This document shows, in pieces, positions 35,108 to 44,004 of a DNA stretch of 64,000 nucleotides (position 1 is its first letter; each line of letters begins with the position of its first letter). This stretch comes from Cupriavidus pampae (GTDB lineage Bacteria > Pseudomonadota > Gammaproteobacteria > Burkholderiales > Burkholderiaceae). Position numbers and translations under genes: made by a program. Location: the NCBI RefSeq assembly GCF_914271485.1, contig NZ_CAJZAG010000005.1, forward strand, positions 434,001 to 498,000, given 5' to 3'. The notes beneath the pieces are model-generated. The model made no database searches, was not told the DNA's origin, and saw only the letters and a program-made list of their open reading frames with translations.

Positions 35108-36385
35108 ATGACCATCTTTGTCTTTGTCGGCTCGCTGCTGGGCGCCATGTCGCTCGGCATGCCGATTGCCTTCGCGCTGCTTGCATCGGGTGTCGCGCTG
35201 ATGCTGCATCTCGGCAACTTCGACACGCAGATCCTCGCGCAGAACATGCTCGAGGGCGTCAACAACTATCCGCTGATGGCGGTGCCGTTCTTTATGCTCG
35301 CGGGTGAACTCATGAACGCGGGCGGCCTGTCACGTCGCATCGTGCGCGTGGCCGACGCCATGGTCGGCCATGTGCGCGGCGGCCTCGGCTATGTGGCGAT
35401 CATCGCGGCCACCGTGGTGGCCAGCATCTCGGGCTCCGCGGTCGCCGATACCGCCGCCGTGGCCGCGCTGCTGATCCCGATGATGCGCAACGCGGGCTAT
35501 AACGTACCCCGCGCGGCGGGCCTGATCGCCGCGGGCGGCATTATCGCGCCCGTCATCCCGCCCTCGATCGCCATTGTCGTGTTCGGCGTAGTCGCGCAGA
35601 TTTCGATCACCAAGCTGTTCCTCGCGGGCATTGCGCCGGGCGCGATGATGGCGCTTACGCTCGCGGCCACCTGGTACTTCTGCGCACGCAAGGAGACGTT
35701 GGGCCCGGTGCAGCCGTTCTCGCCGCGCCAGTTGCTGCAATCGCTGCGCGAAGGCGTGTGGGCACTGGTGCTGCCCATCGTGATCATCGGCGGCATGAAG
35801 ATCGGCGCCTTCACGCCAACCGAGGCCGCGGTGGTTGCCGTGGTCTACGCGATGGTGGTCGGGCGCTTCGTCTATGGCGAGCTGAAGCTGCGCGAGCTGC
35901 CGTCGCTGATCGTCACCGCGTCCAAGACCTCGAGCACCGTGCTGTTCCTCGTGGCCTGCGCACTGGTCTCGGCCTGGCTCATCACCATCGCGAACATTCC
36001 CGCGCAGGTCACCATGCTGCTCGAGCCGTTTATCGACAACAAGATCCTGCTGATGTTCATCATCATGGTGCTCGTGATCATCGTCGGCACCGCGCTCGAC
36101 CTGATGCCGACCATTCTGATCATGACGCCGATCCTGATGCCAGTGATCACGAAGGCGGGCATCGATCCGGTCTACTTCGGCGTGATGTTCGTGCTCAATA
36201 ACGCCATCGGGTTGCTCACGCCACCGGTCGGCACCGTGCTCAACGTCGTAGCGGGCACGTCGCGCTGCAGCCTCGACAGCGTGATCGGTGGCGTCTGGCC
36301 ATTCCTGCTGAGCCTGACCGCGCTGATGTTCCTGTTCGTACTGTTCCCGCAATTGATCCTTGTGCCCGCCAGCTGGATGCATTGA
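35108..36385 (+). CDS. dctM: TRAP transporter large permease DctM
   Basis: This 425-residue, roughly twelve-helix protein has DctM marks: PLMAVPFFMLAGELMNAGGLS, VVASISGSAVADTAAVAALL and GIIAPVIPPSIAIVVFG, and it ends with GLLTPPVGTVLNVV. It is the sodium-driven transport subunit for the solute caught by DctP. The start at 35108 follows GAGGGAGCCTC; the longer in-frame start at 35033 lies inside dctQ. It is the last gene of the plus-strand arm. Confidence 0.93.
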   Translation: MTIFVFVGSLLGAMSLGMPIAFALLASGVALMLHLGNFDTQILAQNMLEGVNNYPLMAVPFFMLAGELMNAGGLSRRIVRVADAMVGHVRGGLGYVAIIAATVVASISGSAVADTAAVAALLIPMMRNAGYNVPRAAGLIAAGGIIAPVIPPSIAIVVFGVVAQISITKLFLAGIAPGAMMALTLAATWYFCARKETLGPVQPFSPRQLLQSLREGVWALVLPIVIIGGMKIGAFTPTEAAVVAVVYAMVVGRFVYGELKLRELPSLIVTASKTSSTVLFLVACALVSAWLITIANIPAQVTMLLEPFIDNKILLMFIIMVLVIIVGTALDLMPTILIMTPILMPVITKAGIDPVYFGVMFVLNNAIGLLTPPVGTVLNVVAGTSRCSLDSVIGGVWPFLLSLTALMFLFVLFPQLILVPASWMH

Positions 36386-36429
36386 CGCGCACGGCATCTC
36401 ATAACTTCATAACAACCGGAGACCCAACC

Positions 36430-37019
36430 ATGTTCAATGCTTCAAGACTCGCCGCCGCACTGCTGGCATCCGCGGCCATGCTGACCGTCGCCACATCCGC
36501 GCACGCCGATGCCCGCACGCCCGCACGCCCGCATGCAAGGCCGCACACGATACGCGCGCCGACAACCGCAACTACCCGCGCGACAGCGTGCCGCGCTACA
36601 TCAAGACGCCCACCGGCTACCTGCTGGTGCTACGTATGGGCGACAACGTGTTCGAGCAACTCGAAGCATTCGCGATCTGCGAGAACGTGCCGAGCGCGAG
36701 CCTGTCCGCGATCGGCTTCGCCAACGTCACGTTCGGTTTCTGGGATGCGGGCAAGCAGGACTTCAACCCGAAGACCTATCGCAACGTTGAAATGGCGAGC
36801 ATAGTCGGCAGTCTTGCATGGAAAGGTGGCAAGCCCTCGATCCACGCGCACGGTGTCGCAGGCGATTCGCAGTTTGACACTTATGGTGGCCACATCCTTG
36901 CCATGGAGGTCGGCACCGGCTCGCTCGAGGTCACCGTTACCGTGATCCCCGAAAAACTGGATCGTGCAATCGATCCGCGCATTGGCGCGAATGTGTTGCA
37001 ATTGTCGAGTTCGCACTGA
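36430..37019 (+). pseudogene. Exported PPC/DUF296 protein with signal peptide out of frame
   Basis: A good start at 36430 (GGAGACCCAACC upstream) codes for a signal peptide, MFNASRLAAALLASAAML to SAHADA, but runs out of frame in a run of 8-base repeats at 36511-36534. The rest, from 36588 (GTG) in another frame, is an intact PPC/DUF296 domain with YIKTPTGYLLVLRMGDNVFE and GGKPSIHAHGVAG, ending SSSH. Removing one 8-base copy would join both frames into an about 194-residue exported protein. As read here it is split; it could be a true pseudogene, a phase-variable gene or a sequence error. A cytosolic product from 36588 cannot be ruled out. Confidence 0.7.
36511..36534. repeat. 8-bp tandem repeat that sets the reading frame
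   Basis: GCCCGCAC, GCCCGCAC, GCCCGCAT: three copies of an 8-base unit, the last with one change. The unit length is not a multiple of three. Two copies instead of three would put the signal peptide in frame with the PPC domain. Confidence 0.85.
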
Positions 37020-37147
37020 GCGGCATCGGCTATCGCGCTGATTAGAATTCGGTATTGGAGTGAACCCCCGATGCGGGACTACATTGCCTCTGCTCCGTCG
37101 CACGACGTAGCGTTCCCAATGTCGAGTCCCCGTCGAGCTACCACTTC

Positions 37148-38689
37148 ATGCATAACCGAAAAAGAACATCACTGCGTGCCGCAATCTCCCTCGCCATCGC
37201 ACCGCTCGCTGTTTCCATCCCGCTCGCCCACGCGCAGATGACGCGCGACAACGGTTCTCCCGTTGGCGACAACCAGAACTCGCAGACCGCGGGCCCGAAC
37301 GGCCCCGTACTACTGCAGGATTCCCACCTGATCGAGAAACTCCAGCGCTTCGATCGCGAGCGTATTCCTGAGCGTGTGGTGCATGCGCGCGGCACCGGTG
37401 CCTTCGGCGAGTTCGTGCCGAGCGCCGATCTCAGCGACTTGTCGGTGGCACAAGTGTTTGCGCCCGGCACCAAAACACCGGTGTTCGTGCGCTTCTCCAC
37501 GGTCATGGGTTATCGCGGCTCGCCAGAGCAGGCGCGTGACCCGCGCGGTTTCGCCATCAAGTTCTACACGCAGCAGGGCAACTGGGATATGGTCGGCATC
37601 AACTGGCCGATCTTCTTTATCCGCGACGCCATTAAGTTCCCGGACTTCGTGCACGCGAACAAGCCCAGCGCGGTCACCGGTGTGCAGGACGCCGACCTGG
37701 CATACGACTTCTTCGCGCACACGCCCGAAGCCACCAATATGCTGACGCACCTGTACAGCAATGCAGGCATGCCGGATTCCTATCGCAAGATGGATGGCTT
37801 TGGCGTGCATGCGTTCAAGTTCGTCAATGCGCGCGGCGAGGTGCACTACGTCAAGTTCCACTGGAAGAGCCAGCAGGGCATTCACGGTCTGCGCCCGAAC
37901 GAGATCGAAGCATCGATCGGCAAGGACTGGAATCTCACCACCAACGATCTGTACGGTGCAATCCGCAAGGGCGACTTCCCCAAGTGGGATCTGTATATCC
38001 AGGTGCTCAAGCCTTCCGAACTGCAGCAGTTCGACTTTGACGCGCTCGACGACACCAAGGAATGGGTGGGCGTGCCCGAGCGCAAGGTCGGCACGATGGT
38101 GCTGAACCGCGTGCCCGATAACTATTTCGAAAGCACCGAGGAATCCGCCTTTGCACCCTCGCGGCTCGTCCCCGGCATCGAGCTCTCGGAAGATCGGATG
38201 CTGCAAGGTCGTGGTTTCTCGTACGCGGATACGCAGATGTACCGGCTGGGCGCGAACTTCAATTCGCTGCCGATCAACCGGCCCGTGGTGCCCGTGCGCA
38301 ACAACAATCAAGACGGCGCGATGAACGCGAGCGGCCGCACCGGTGAGGTCAACTACGAACCCTCGACGATTGCCGAGATCGCGCAGGACGCGAAGTACAA
38401 GTACTCGAACCTGCCGCTCTCCGGCACCACGCAGCAGCGCGCGATCGACAAGAAGCAACCGTTCAAGCAGGCGGGCGTGTTCTTCCGCTCGCTGTCGGAG
38501 CAGGACAAGACCGATCTGGTCACCGCGATGGCCGGCGATCTGCGTAACGTGCGTAACGAGGCCAATCGCTACACGATGCTGTCGTATTTCAACAAGGCCG
38601 ACAGCGGCCTCGGGGCGCGGCTGATCAAGGCACTCAACGCGGATAGCGCGAAGGTCAAGGCGCTGTCAGACAAGTTGTCGGACGATTGA
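37148..38689 (+). CDS. katB: Periplasmic catalase KatB
   Basis: This haem catalase of 513 residues has a Sec signal peptide (cleavage after AHA, near residue 29). The distal His lies in VVHARGTGAFGEF, the Asn segment is GNWDMVGINWPIFFIRD, and the proximal Tyr lies in RGFSYADTQMYRLG. The length and the exported form match KatB of Pseudomonas aeruginosa, which works with a periplasmic ankyrin protein. The next gene codes for that protein. No OxyR site can be claimed upstream by eye. A 9-bp hairpin with T5 lies between the two genes. Confidence 0.94.
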   Translation: MHNRKRTSLRAAISLAIAPLAVSIPLAHAQMTRDNGSPVGDNQNSQTAGPNGPVLLQDSHLIEKLQRFDRERIPERVVHARGTGAFGEFVPSADLSDLSVAQVFAPGTKTPVFVRFSTVMGYRGSPEQARDPRGFAIKFYTQQGNWDMVGINWPIFFIRDAIKFPDFVHANKPSAVTGVQDADLAYDFFAHTPEATNMLTHLYSNAGMPDSYRKMDGFGVHAFKFVNARGEVHYVKFHWKSQQGIHGLRPNEIEASIGKDWNLTTNDLYGAIRKGDFPKWDLYIQVLKPSELQQFDFDALDDTKEWVGVPERKVGTMVLNRVPDNYFESTEESAFAPSRLVPGIELSEDRMLQGRGFSYADTQMYRLGANFNSLPINRPVVPVRNNNQDGAMNASGRTGEVNYEPSTIAEIAQDAKYKYSNLPLSGTTQQRAIDKKQPFKQAGVFFRSLSEQDKTDLVTAMAGDLRNVRNEANRYTMLSYFNKADSGLGARLIKALNADSAKVKALSDKLSDD

Positions 38690-38703
38690 TCGACATCCCT
38701 TGC

Positions 38704-38747
38704 GCGGGCATGACCGGATCGCTCCCCGACTGGCATGCCCGCTTTTT
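38704..38747 (+). terminator. Terminator-like hairpin between katB and ankB
   Basis: GCGGGCATG (38704-38712) and CATGCCCGC (38734-38742) form a perfect 9-bp stem, followed by five T (38743-38747). The loop is long (21 bases), so strength is unsure. It may reduce read-through into the ankyrin gene. Confidence 0.6.
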
Positions 38748-38770
38748 CAAAGCATCTTTCGCATCCCTCA

Positions 38771-39382
38771 ATGAAGCCATCGCCAACACGCCTGCTGCTG
38801 TCGGCCGCCGCGTTCTGCGTATCGCTGTGGCTGGCCGGCTGTGCCAGCTCCACCCCCGTCCAGGCACCACCGCTGGTGCCCGGCGAGCGTGTCAGCGTGA
38901 GTCAGTTCGACGACTATTGGTTCGCCGCCGCGCGGCAGGGTCGCTGGGACGTGCTCGACAGCCTGCTACAGGCTGGCTATCCGATCGATCGCGCCAATCC
39001 ACGCGGTTTCACGGCGATCATCCTGGCCGCCTACAACGGGCACCCTGACACGGTACAGCAACTGGTGCAGGCCGGTGCCGATGCCTGCCTTGGCGACAAC
39101 AGCGGCAATACCGCATTGATGGGGGCACTGTTCAAGGGTGAGCTCGCTTCGGCCAAGGTACTGCTCGACACGCGTTGCGATCTCAATCAGGAAAACAACA
39201 GCGGCGAGACCGCTCTCACGTTCGCCACGCTGTTTGGCCGCTACGACATCATGCCGGCGCTGATTGCGCACGGTGCCGATCCGAATCATCAAGGCGGGCA
39301 TGGCAACACACCACTGCGCACCGCGCAAACCCAGGGCAATCGGCAAGCGGAGGACGTGCTGAAACGTCTCGGCGCGGACTGA
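38771..39382 (+). CDS. ankB: Ankyrin-repeat lipoprotein, AnkB-like partner of catalase
   Basis: This 203-residue protein has a lipoprotein signal (LAGC, Cys about residue 24) and then about four ankyrin repeats, such as NPRGFTAIILAAYNGHPDTV and SGNTALMGALFKGELASAK. In P. aeruginosa the ankyrin protein AnkB next to katB is needed for full KatB activity, so the same job is likely here. The start at 38771 begins the signal peptide directly; an in-frame ATG at 38735 sits inside the terminator-like hairpin. No good ribosome site is visible. Confidence 0.87.
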   Translation: MKPSPTRLLLSAAAFCVSLWLAGCASSTPVQAPPLVPGERVSVSQFDDYWFAAARQGRWDVLDSLLQAGYPIDRANPRGFTAIILAAYNGHPDTVQQLVQAGADACLGDNSGNTALMGALFKGELASAKVLLDTRCDLNQENNSGETALTFATLFGRYDIMPALIAHGADPNHQGGHGNTPLRTAQTQGNRQAEDVLKRLGAD

Positions 39383-39395
39383 AGTCGTCAGGGCG

Positions 39396-39851
39396 CTAGC
39401 GCAACAGGATCAACTGAGGCACCGCGTCCTCCGCGCTCCAGACGAGTGCGTTCTGCCCGAAGCGCATGCCGAGCGCGCAGGCGTCATCGAGACCGAGCCC
39501 CGGCACCAGCAAGCTCTCTTCACCGGGCCAGCCATTGTCCGGATGCTGGCCAATGCCCGGTACACCGGTTAAGCCCCGCTGGGCTAGCGCCGTCATCAGT
39601 GCTTGTTGGCGCTCCACGTTCCGTGCCGGCGAGTCCGCCTCGCTGTAAGGATTCCACGCCGTCACGAATGCACTGCAATGCGCGCCGTGCTGGCGATGCA
39701 GCGCCGCGAGCGTTGCCGAGTGTTCTCCGATCTTCAGCACGCACGGCAAATCACCGCCCACGCAGTACTCGGTCTCGAGATACGCGTCGATGACGTCGCG
39801 CGCGATAGCAGTGGGCACACCTCCACGAGTTTTATGTACGTTCGATGACAT
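39396..39851 (-). CDS. DUF3293 domain protein
   Basis: This 151-residue protein contains FVTAWNPYSEADSPARNVERQQAL and the PGEESLLVPGL segment that identify DUF3293, a family of unknown function found in many proteobacteria. The ATG at 39851 has GGAGG six bases upstream; a start 42 bases earlier has not. It is alone on its strand, ending 14 bp from the convergent ankB gene. Nothing suggests a pathway. Confidence 0.85.
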   Translation of the reverse strand: MSSNVHKTRGGVPTAIARDVIDAYLETEYCVGGDLPCVLKIGEHSATLAALHRQHGAHCSAFVTAWNPYSEADSPARNVERQQALMTALAQRGLTGVPGIGQHPDNGWPGEESLLVPGLGLDDACALGMRFGQNALVWSAEDAVPQLILLR

Positions 39852-39921
39852 GCATACCTCCATGCAAGCGAGCGTGGCATGCCTGCTGTTCACACGTCAA
39901 GCAGAGCAGTTCTGATCGCCA

Positions 39922-40860
39922 TCACACCGCTGAGGCGCTGGCACTGTTGCGCCATACCAGCGGCGGCCGGCCCACGAAGCGCTTGAACACGGTGGTGAAA
40001 TGCGCCTGCGAGCGGAAGCCGCAGTGCATCGCCACGTCCAGCACCGAGCACTGTTCGCGTCGCAGGATTTCCTGCGCCAGCTCGACGCGCCGTCGCTGCA
40101 CGAATTCCTGCGGCCGCACGCCCGTAGCGCGCCGAAACTGCGCGGCGAAGTACATGCGCGTCAGGCCCACGCTACGCGCGATTTCCTCGAGCGTCAGCGG
40201 CCGCGACAGATGCGCGTCGATAAACTCGATCGCCCGGCGCAACCGCCACTGGGGCAACGGCGACAGCTGCCGCGATGGCAGCGGCCCCGTCATCATCGCC
40301 TGCGAGAAGTGTTGCGCCACCAGCCGCGCCACGATCGCCGTGGTCACGCTTTCGCAGAACATATGGCTCACGCTGGCATCGTTCGCGTGCGCGAGTGCAA
40401 GCGCCTGAGCCAGCCGTTCGACTGCGGGATCGCCGAACGGGCGCGGGTCATCGAGCACGATGGGGCCATCGTGCGGGTGGCCGAAGCGCGCCTCGTAGCA
40501 ACGGGCCAGCACGCTCTGCGGCACGAACAGATGCAGGACGTCGTAGGCCGATTGAAACGTCACGCGCACAGGAGTACCTGGCGCGGTGATCTGAATCATC
40601 CCCGCGGGCACGCGCCCGTCGCACAGCACGCGGTCGCGTGAGACGAACCGCACGTTGGCCCCGCGTAGCGTCAACGCGATGCAATGCAGGTCGTCGTGTC
40701 CAGGGTGAGACACCTCGCGCGGTTCCAGCAGTGTGGCATCGGTCCAGCGCGCCACCACGACGCGCGCGTCCGCCTGCACGTCGCGCCAGTCCTGCGTACG
40801 GTGGATCGCGCTGTCGATCGCGCCCTCGCGCGGCGGTGCTTCGGTGATGTCAGAAATCAT
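39922..40860 (-). CDS. AraC-family regulator
   Basis: This 312-residue protein has an N-terminal AraC-binding-2-type domain (about 10-200) and a C-terminal AraC HTH (about 210-310) with LEEIARSVGLTRMYFAAQFRRATG and LDVAMHCGFRSQAHFTTVFKRFVG. The ATG at 40860 has GGA eight bases upstream and removes 34 residues without family character. It is 287 bp from the divergent SDR gene, so it may control it. No gene or clear motif is visible in that 287-bp region. Confidence 0.9.
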   Translation of the reverse strand: MISDITEAPPREGAIDSAIHRTQDWRDVQADARVVVARWTDATLLEPREVSHPGHDDLHCIALTLRGANVRFVSRDRVLCDGRVPAGMIQITAPGTPVRVTFQSAYDVLHLFVPQSVLARCYEARFGHPHDGPIVLDDPRPFGDPAVERLAQALALAHANDASVSHMFCESVTTAIVARLVAQHFSQAMMTGPLPSRQLSPLPQWRLRRAIEFIDAHLSRPLTLEEIARSVGLTRMYFAAQFRRATGVRPQEFVQRRRVELAQEILRREQCSVLDVAMHCGFRSQAHFTTVFKRFVGRPPLVWRNSASASAV

Positions 40861-41147
40861 GGGTCGTATCCGTAGTTCGCATCGCGCGCTGGCCATGCCA
40901 ACGCAATGATCCGAAGGTACCGGCGACGCCGCCGCCGCGCCATTCTGCCTTGGTTTCCCCAACTCATGCCTTGGCGTGCCGTACTCATACCTCGGCAGCA
41001 GATAAGTCCGCGCCGGGTACGATACGGACCGTCATGCGGCTGCACAAAGCGTTTCGGACGCGAAATCCGGGTTGCGAATACGAAAGCCGACGCAGCCGCC
41101 AAGCCATAGCCTGAGCGCACCCTTACCCTGCCCTAAAGGTGTGAACC

Positions 41148-41897
41148 ATGGCCTCGTCCCGATTGGAAAGCGCCTATATGAGCGGCTTTCCGCAACAGAC
41201 CGCGATCGTCACGGGCGCATCCCGCGGCATTGGCGCCGCGATGGCGCGCAAGCTCGCGAAACAAGGGCTCGACGTGGTTGTGAACCATGTCACCGATGAC
41301 GACGCCGCGATGAATGTGGTGGCGGCAATCCGCGCCGCCGGTGGTCGCGCAATTGCCGTGCGTGGCGACGTCTCGCGCCCGGAGGTGTTCGAGCAACTGT
41401 TCGACGAAGCCGCTGCCGCATTCGGCGGTGTCGATGTGCTCGTCAACAACGCTGGCCTCATGAACAATCTGCCGATCGGCAGCATCGACGCACTCACCTT
41501 CGATCGGATGTTCGCGATCAACGTGCGCGGCGTGCTCAACGGCCTCAAGCTGGCCGCGCAGCGCATGCGCGACAACGGCCGCATCGTCAATATCTCCACC
41601 AGCGTGGTGGGTATGTCGCCGGCAGGTTACGGCTCGTACTGCGCCTCCAAGGCCGCGGTGGAAGCGCTCACGCGCAGCCTGTCGGAGGAACTCGGGCCGC
41701 GCGGTATCCGCGTGAACGCGGTCGCGCCCGGGCCTACCGGCACCGGCGCACGCATCTACGCCAACGATGGCCTGACCCCGCTCGGCAGGCTGGCCGAGCT
41801 CGAAGATATTGCCGAGGTCGTGGCGTTTCTGGTCAGCGACAGTTCGGGATGGATCAACGGACAATCGGTACGTGTCAACGACGGCATCCTGTCGTAA
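41148..41897 (+). CDS. SDR-family oxidoreductase
   Basis: This 249-residue classical SDR has TAIVTGASRGIGAAMARKL, NNAGLMNNLP, then catalytic SVVGMSPAGYGSYCASKAAV with the Y-x3-K motif, and ends with INGQSVRVNDGILS. This is the FabG-like group with an NAD(P) preference not resolved by eye. AAGGTGTG precedes the ATG; a start at 41178 (MSGFPQ) is possible. It is divergent from the AraC gene and convergent with the secreted hydrolase. Confidence 0.9.
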   Translation: MASSRLESAYMSGFPQQTAIVTGASRGIGAAMARKLAKQGLDVVVNHVTDDDAAMNVVAAIRAAGGRAIAVRGDVSRPEVFEQLFDEAAAAFGGVDVLVNNAGLMNNLPIGSIDALTFDRMFAINVRGVLNGLKLAAQRMRDNGRIVNISTSVVGMSPAGYGSYCASKAAVEALTRSLSEELGPRGIRVNAVAPGPTGTGARIYANDGLTPLGRLAELEDIAEVVAFLVSDSSGWINGQSVRVNDGILS

Positions 41898-41905
41898 CCC
41901 GTACG

Positions 41906-42856
41906 TCAATTCCCTCGCGACAAGAACCCATCCACCAGCTTCGCGATCTCGTCAGGCTTGTCGTTGATCGCGAAGTGGCCGCCGTCGATGACGTGCACCT
42001 CGGCCTTCGGCACATCGCGCTGGAACGCGGCGACTTCGGCCACCTGAAACGACGGATCGTACTTGCCCCACATTACGAGCGAGCGCGGCTGATGATCGCG
42101 TAGCCACTTGCCCCACGCGGGATAACTGGCCACGTTGTTGCGATAGTCGTAGAACAGATCGGCTTGAATATCCTGCTGTCCCGGCCGCGAGAGAAACGCG
42201 AACTCGTCGACCCAGCGATCGGGATCGACCCGCTCCGGATGCGGATTGGTGCCGATATGCCGCTGCTTCGTGGTCTCGAGCGAGAGGAACGTCGCGCGTA
42301 GCGAGGCCTCGTTGGCAGCGCGATTCGCCCAGAATTCACGGCGCTTGACCCAGAGCGGTCCCAGCCCATCCTCATGCGACACCGCGTTCTGCACGATCAG
42401 GGCCTGCACGCGCTCCGGGTGCTGCACGGCAAGCCGCATGCCCACCGGACCACCGTAGTCCTGCATGAACAACACATAGCGGTTCGCACCGATCGCCTCG
42501 GTAAAGCCGTCCATAACCTTCGCAAGGTTGTCGAACGTGTACGAGAACTCCGTCGCCGCGGGCGCATCGCTATGCCCGAAGCCCGGATAGTCAGGGGCGA
42601 TCAGGTGATAGCGCGTGGACAACCGCGCAAACAGCGGCTCGAACATACGCGACGACGACGGAAAGCCATGCAGCATCAGCACGGTCGGCGCATTCGCGGG
42701 ACCGGCCTCGCGATAGAAAATGCGTAGACCGTTGACTGTTACGGAGCGGTACTGCGTCACCCCGGCCTCCGACGGGGCTGGCGGTGCGGCATGCGACGGT
42801 GCCACGGCGGCCAGCGAGGCCGAAGCAATCAGCAGAGAGACAATCGATTTGAGCAT
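41906..42856 (-). CDS. Exported alpha/beta hydrolase with Asp nucleophile
   Basis: This 316-residue protein has a Sec signal peptide (cleavage near SHAAPP). The fold marks are LMLHGFPSSSRMFEPLFARL, the nucleophile elbow VLFMQDYGGPVG and the final DGGHFAI. The nucleophile is Asp, not Ser, as in haloalkane dehalogenases, fluoroacetate dehalogenases and epoxide hydrolases. Export of such an enzyme is unusual. AAGGAACC precedes the chosen ATG. It ends 8 bp from the convergent SDR gene. Confidence 0.88.
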   Translation of the reverse strand: MLKSIVSLLIASASLAAVAPSHAAPPAPSEAGVTQYRSVTVNGLRIFYREAGPANAPTVLMLHGFPSSSRMFEPLFARLSTRYHLIAPDYPGFGHSDAPAATEFSYTFDNLAKVMDGFTEAIGANRYVLFMQDYGGPVGMRLAVQHPERVQALIVQNAVSHEDGLGPLWVKRREFWANRAANEASLRATFLSLETTKQRHIGTNPHPERVDPDRWVDEFAFLSRPGQQDIQADLFYDYRNNVASYPAWGKWLRDHQPRSLVMWGKYDPSFQVAEVAAFQRDVPKAEVHVIDGGHFAINDKPDEIAKLVDGFLSRGN

Positions 42857-43015
42857 GGCAGGTTCCTTATCAGCAGGTAGTACGTTCGCTCCGATCGACA
42901 CGCATCATAGTCAATGCGCGCAAACTTTGATCTGGAGCCGATGCCACCGATATTAACCTGTTAACTCAATTTTTGCTGGTTACACAATACGATACAAAGC
43001 CGGCGTGCTTTCCGC

Positions 43016-43921
43016 TCAACCAATCTCCCGCAACGCCAGCCCGAGGAAGTCCCGCAGCATCCGCACCGTGTCGTTGGCTTCGGCCCCCTGCTTCCACACT
43101 ACACCAACGTCCATCGATGGCACGCGGTCAGCGAGTGCGCGACGCACGATGCGCTGCCCTTCCAGCGACCACGGGCGATAGACGAGATCCGACAGGATCG
43201 CCACGCCGCGTCCCGATGCCACCAGGCTGCGCACGGCCTCGATCGAGCAGCTTTGGTAGCGGATGGCGGGAGCGAGGCCGTACTGCCCCCAATACTTGAT
43301 CACCGTGGAGATATGCTCGTCCATGTCCAGCAGGATGTAGTCGTGCCGGGCCACATCGGCCAGATGAATCTCGGCACGCTGCATCAACGGATGGTCGGGA
43401 TGGCCCCATAACTGCCGGGGCGAGCGCAACAACGTCTCGCAGCCGATCTGGTCCATCTGGGGCAGGTTCGACACCAGCAGCAACGCAATATCGATCTCTC
43501 CCTCCTGAATGCCGCGCTCGACATCGTCACGCTCCCGCTCGACGATCTGCAACTCGAGCCGCGGAAATTTCTGCTCGACCGCCTGCAGCAGGCGCGGCAG
43601 CACATACGCGGTGATGGTCTCCGTCACGCCTACACGTACCTCGCCGGCCAGCGGCACGGGCTGGACGCTTGCCGCGGTCACAGCCTCCTGCACCGACTGT
43701 TCGATCTGCTGCGCATGCCGCAGAAATCGGATGCCAGCCTCGGTCAGCCGTACGCCCGACGCGTGACGCGTGAACAAGGCCGAGCCCACGATGTCCTCCA
43801 GCCCCTTGAGCGCGGTGGTCATCGACGACTGTGACACGTGGCATCGAAGTGCCGCGCGGGAGACTTGCCCGGTTTCGGCAATGGCCACGAAGTACTGGAT
43901 CTGCTTGAGGGTGGGGAGCAT
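43016..43921 (-). CDS. LysR-family regulator
   Basis: This 301-residue protein begins MLPTLKQIQYFVAIAETGQ, and the HTH has SRAALRCHVSQSSMTTALKGLE. It resembles the CysB/OxyR-like group, with a long effector domain (VRVGVTETITAYVLPRLLQAV). It is divergent from the molybdopterin oxidoreductase operon, with an inverted repeat of LysR-site type touching its start. It probably regulates that operon in response to its substrate. Confidence 0.92.
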   Translation of the reverse strand: MLPTLKQIQYFVAIAETGQVSRAALRCHVSQSSMTTALKGLEDIVGSALFTRHASGVRLTEAGIRFLRHAQQIEQSVQEAVTAASVQPVPLAGEVRVGVTETITAYVLPRLLQAVEQKFPRLELQIVERERDDVERGIQEGEIDIALLLVSNLPQMDQIGCETLLRSPRQLWGHPDHPLMQRAEIHLADVARHDYILLDMDEHISTVIKYWGQYGLAPAIRYQSCSIEAVRSLVASGRGVAILSDLVYRPWSLEGQRIVRRALADRVPSMDVGVVWKQGAEANDTVRMLRDFLGLALREIG

Positions 43922-43926
43922 CTACA

Positions 43927-43944
43927 AAATCGATATTGCGATTT
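43927..43944. promoter_or_regulatory. LysR-type operator at the divergent promoter
   Basis: AAATCG (43927-43932) and CGATTT (43939-43944) are perfect inverted arms around six bases, with the T-N11-A layout of LysR sites inside. It lies six bases upstream of the LysR ATG and about 60-80 bp from the operon start. Confidence 0.55.
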
Positions 43945-43972
43945 CAGAACTATGAATTAGAAATACCTGCCC

Positions 43973-43986
43973 ATGCTAGCTAGCAT
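43973..43986. promoter_or_regulatory. 14-bp perfect palindrome before the Mo-reductase operon
   Basis: ATGCTAGCTAGCAT is fully self-complementary and lies 19-32 bases upstream of the ATG of the fused oxidoreductase. It could be a second operator half, or affect ribosome access. Confidence 0.4.
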
Positions 43987-44004
43987 CGAAGCCGGAAACA
44001 AGTC

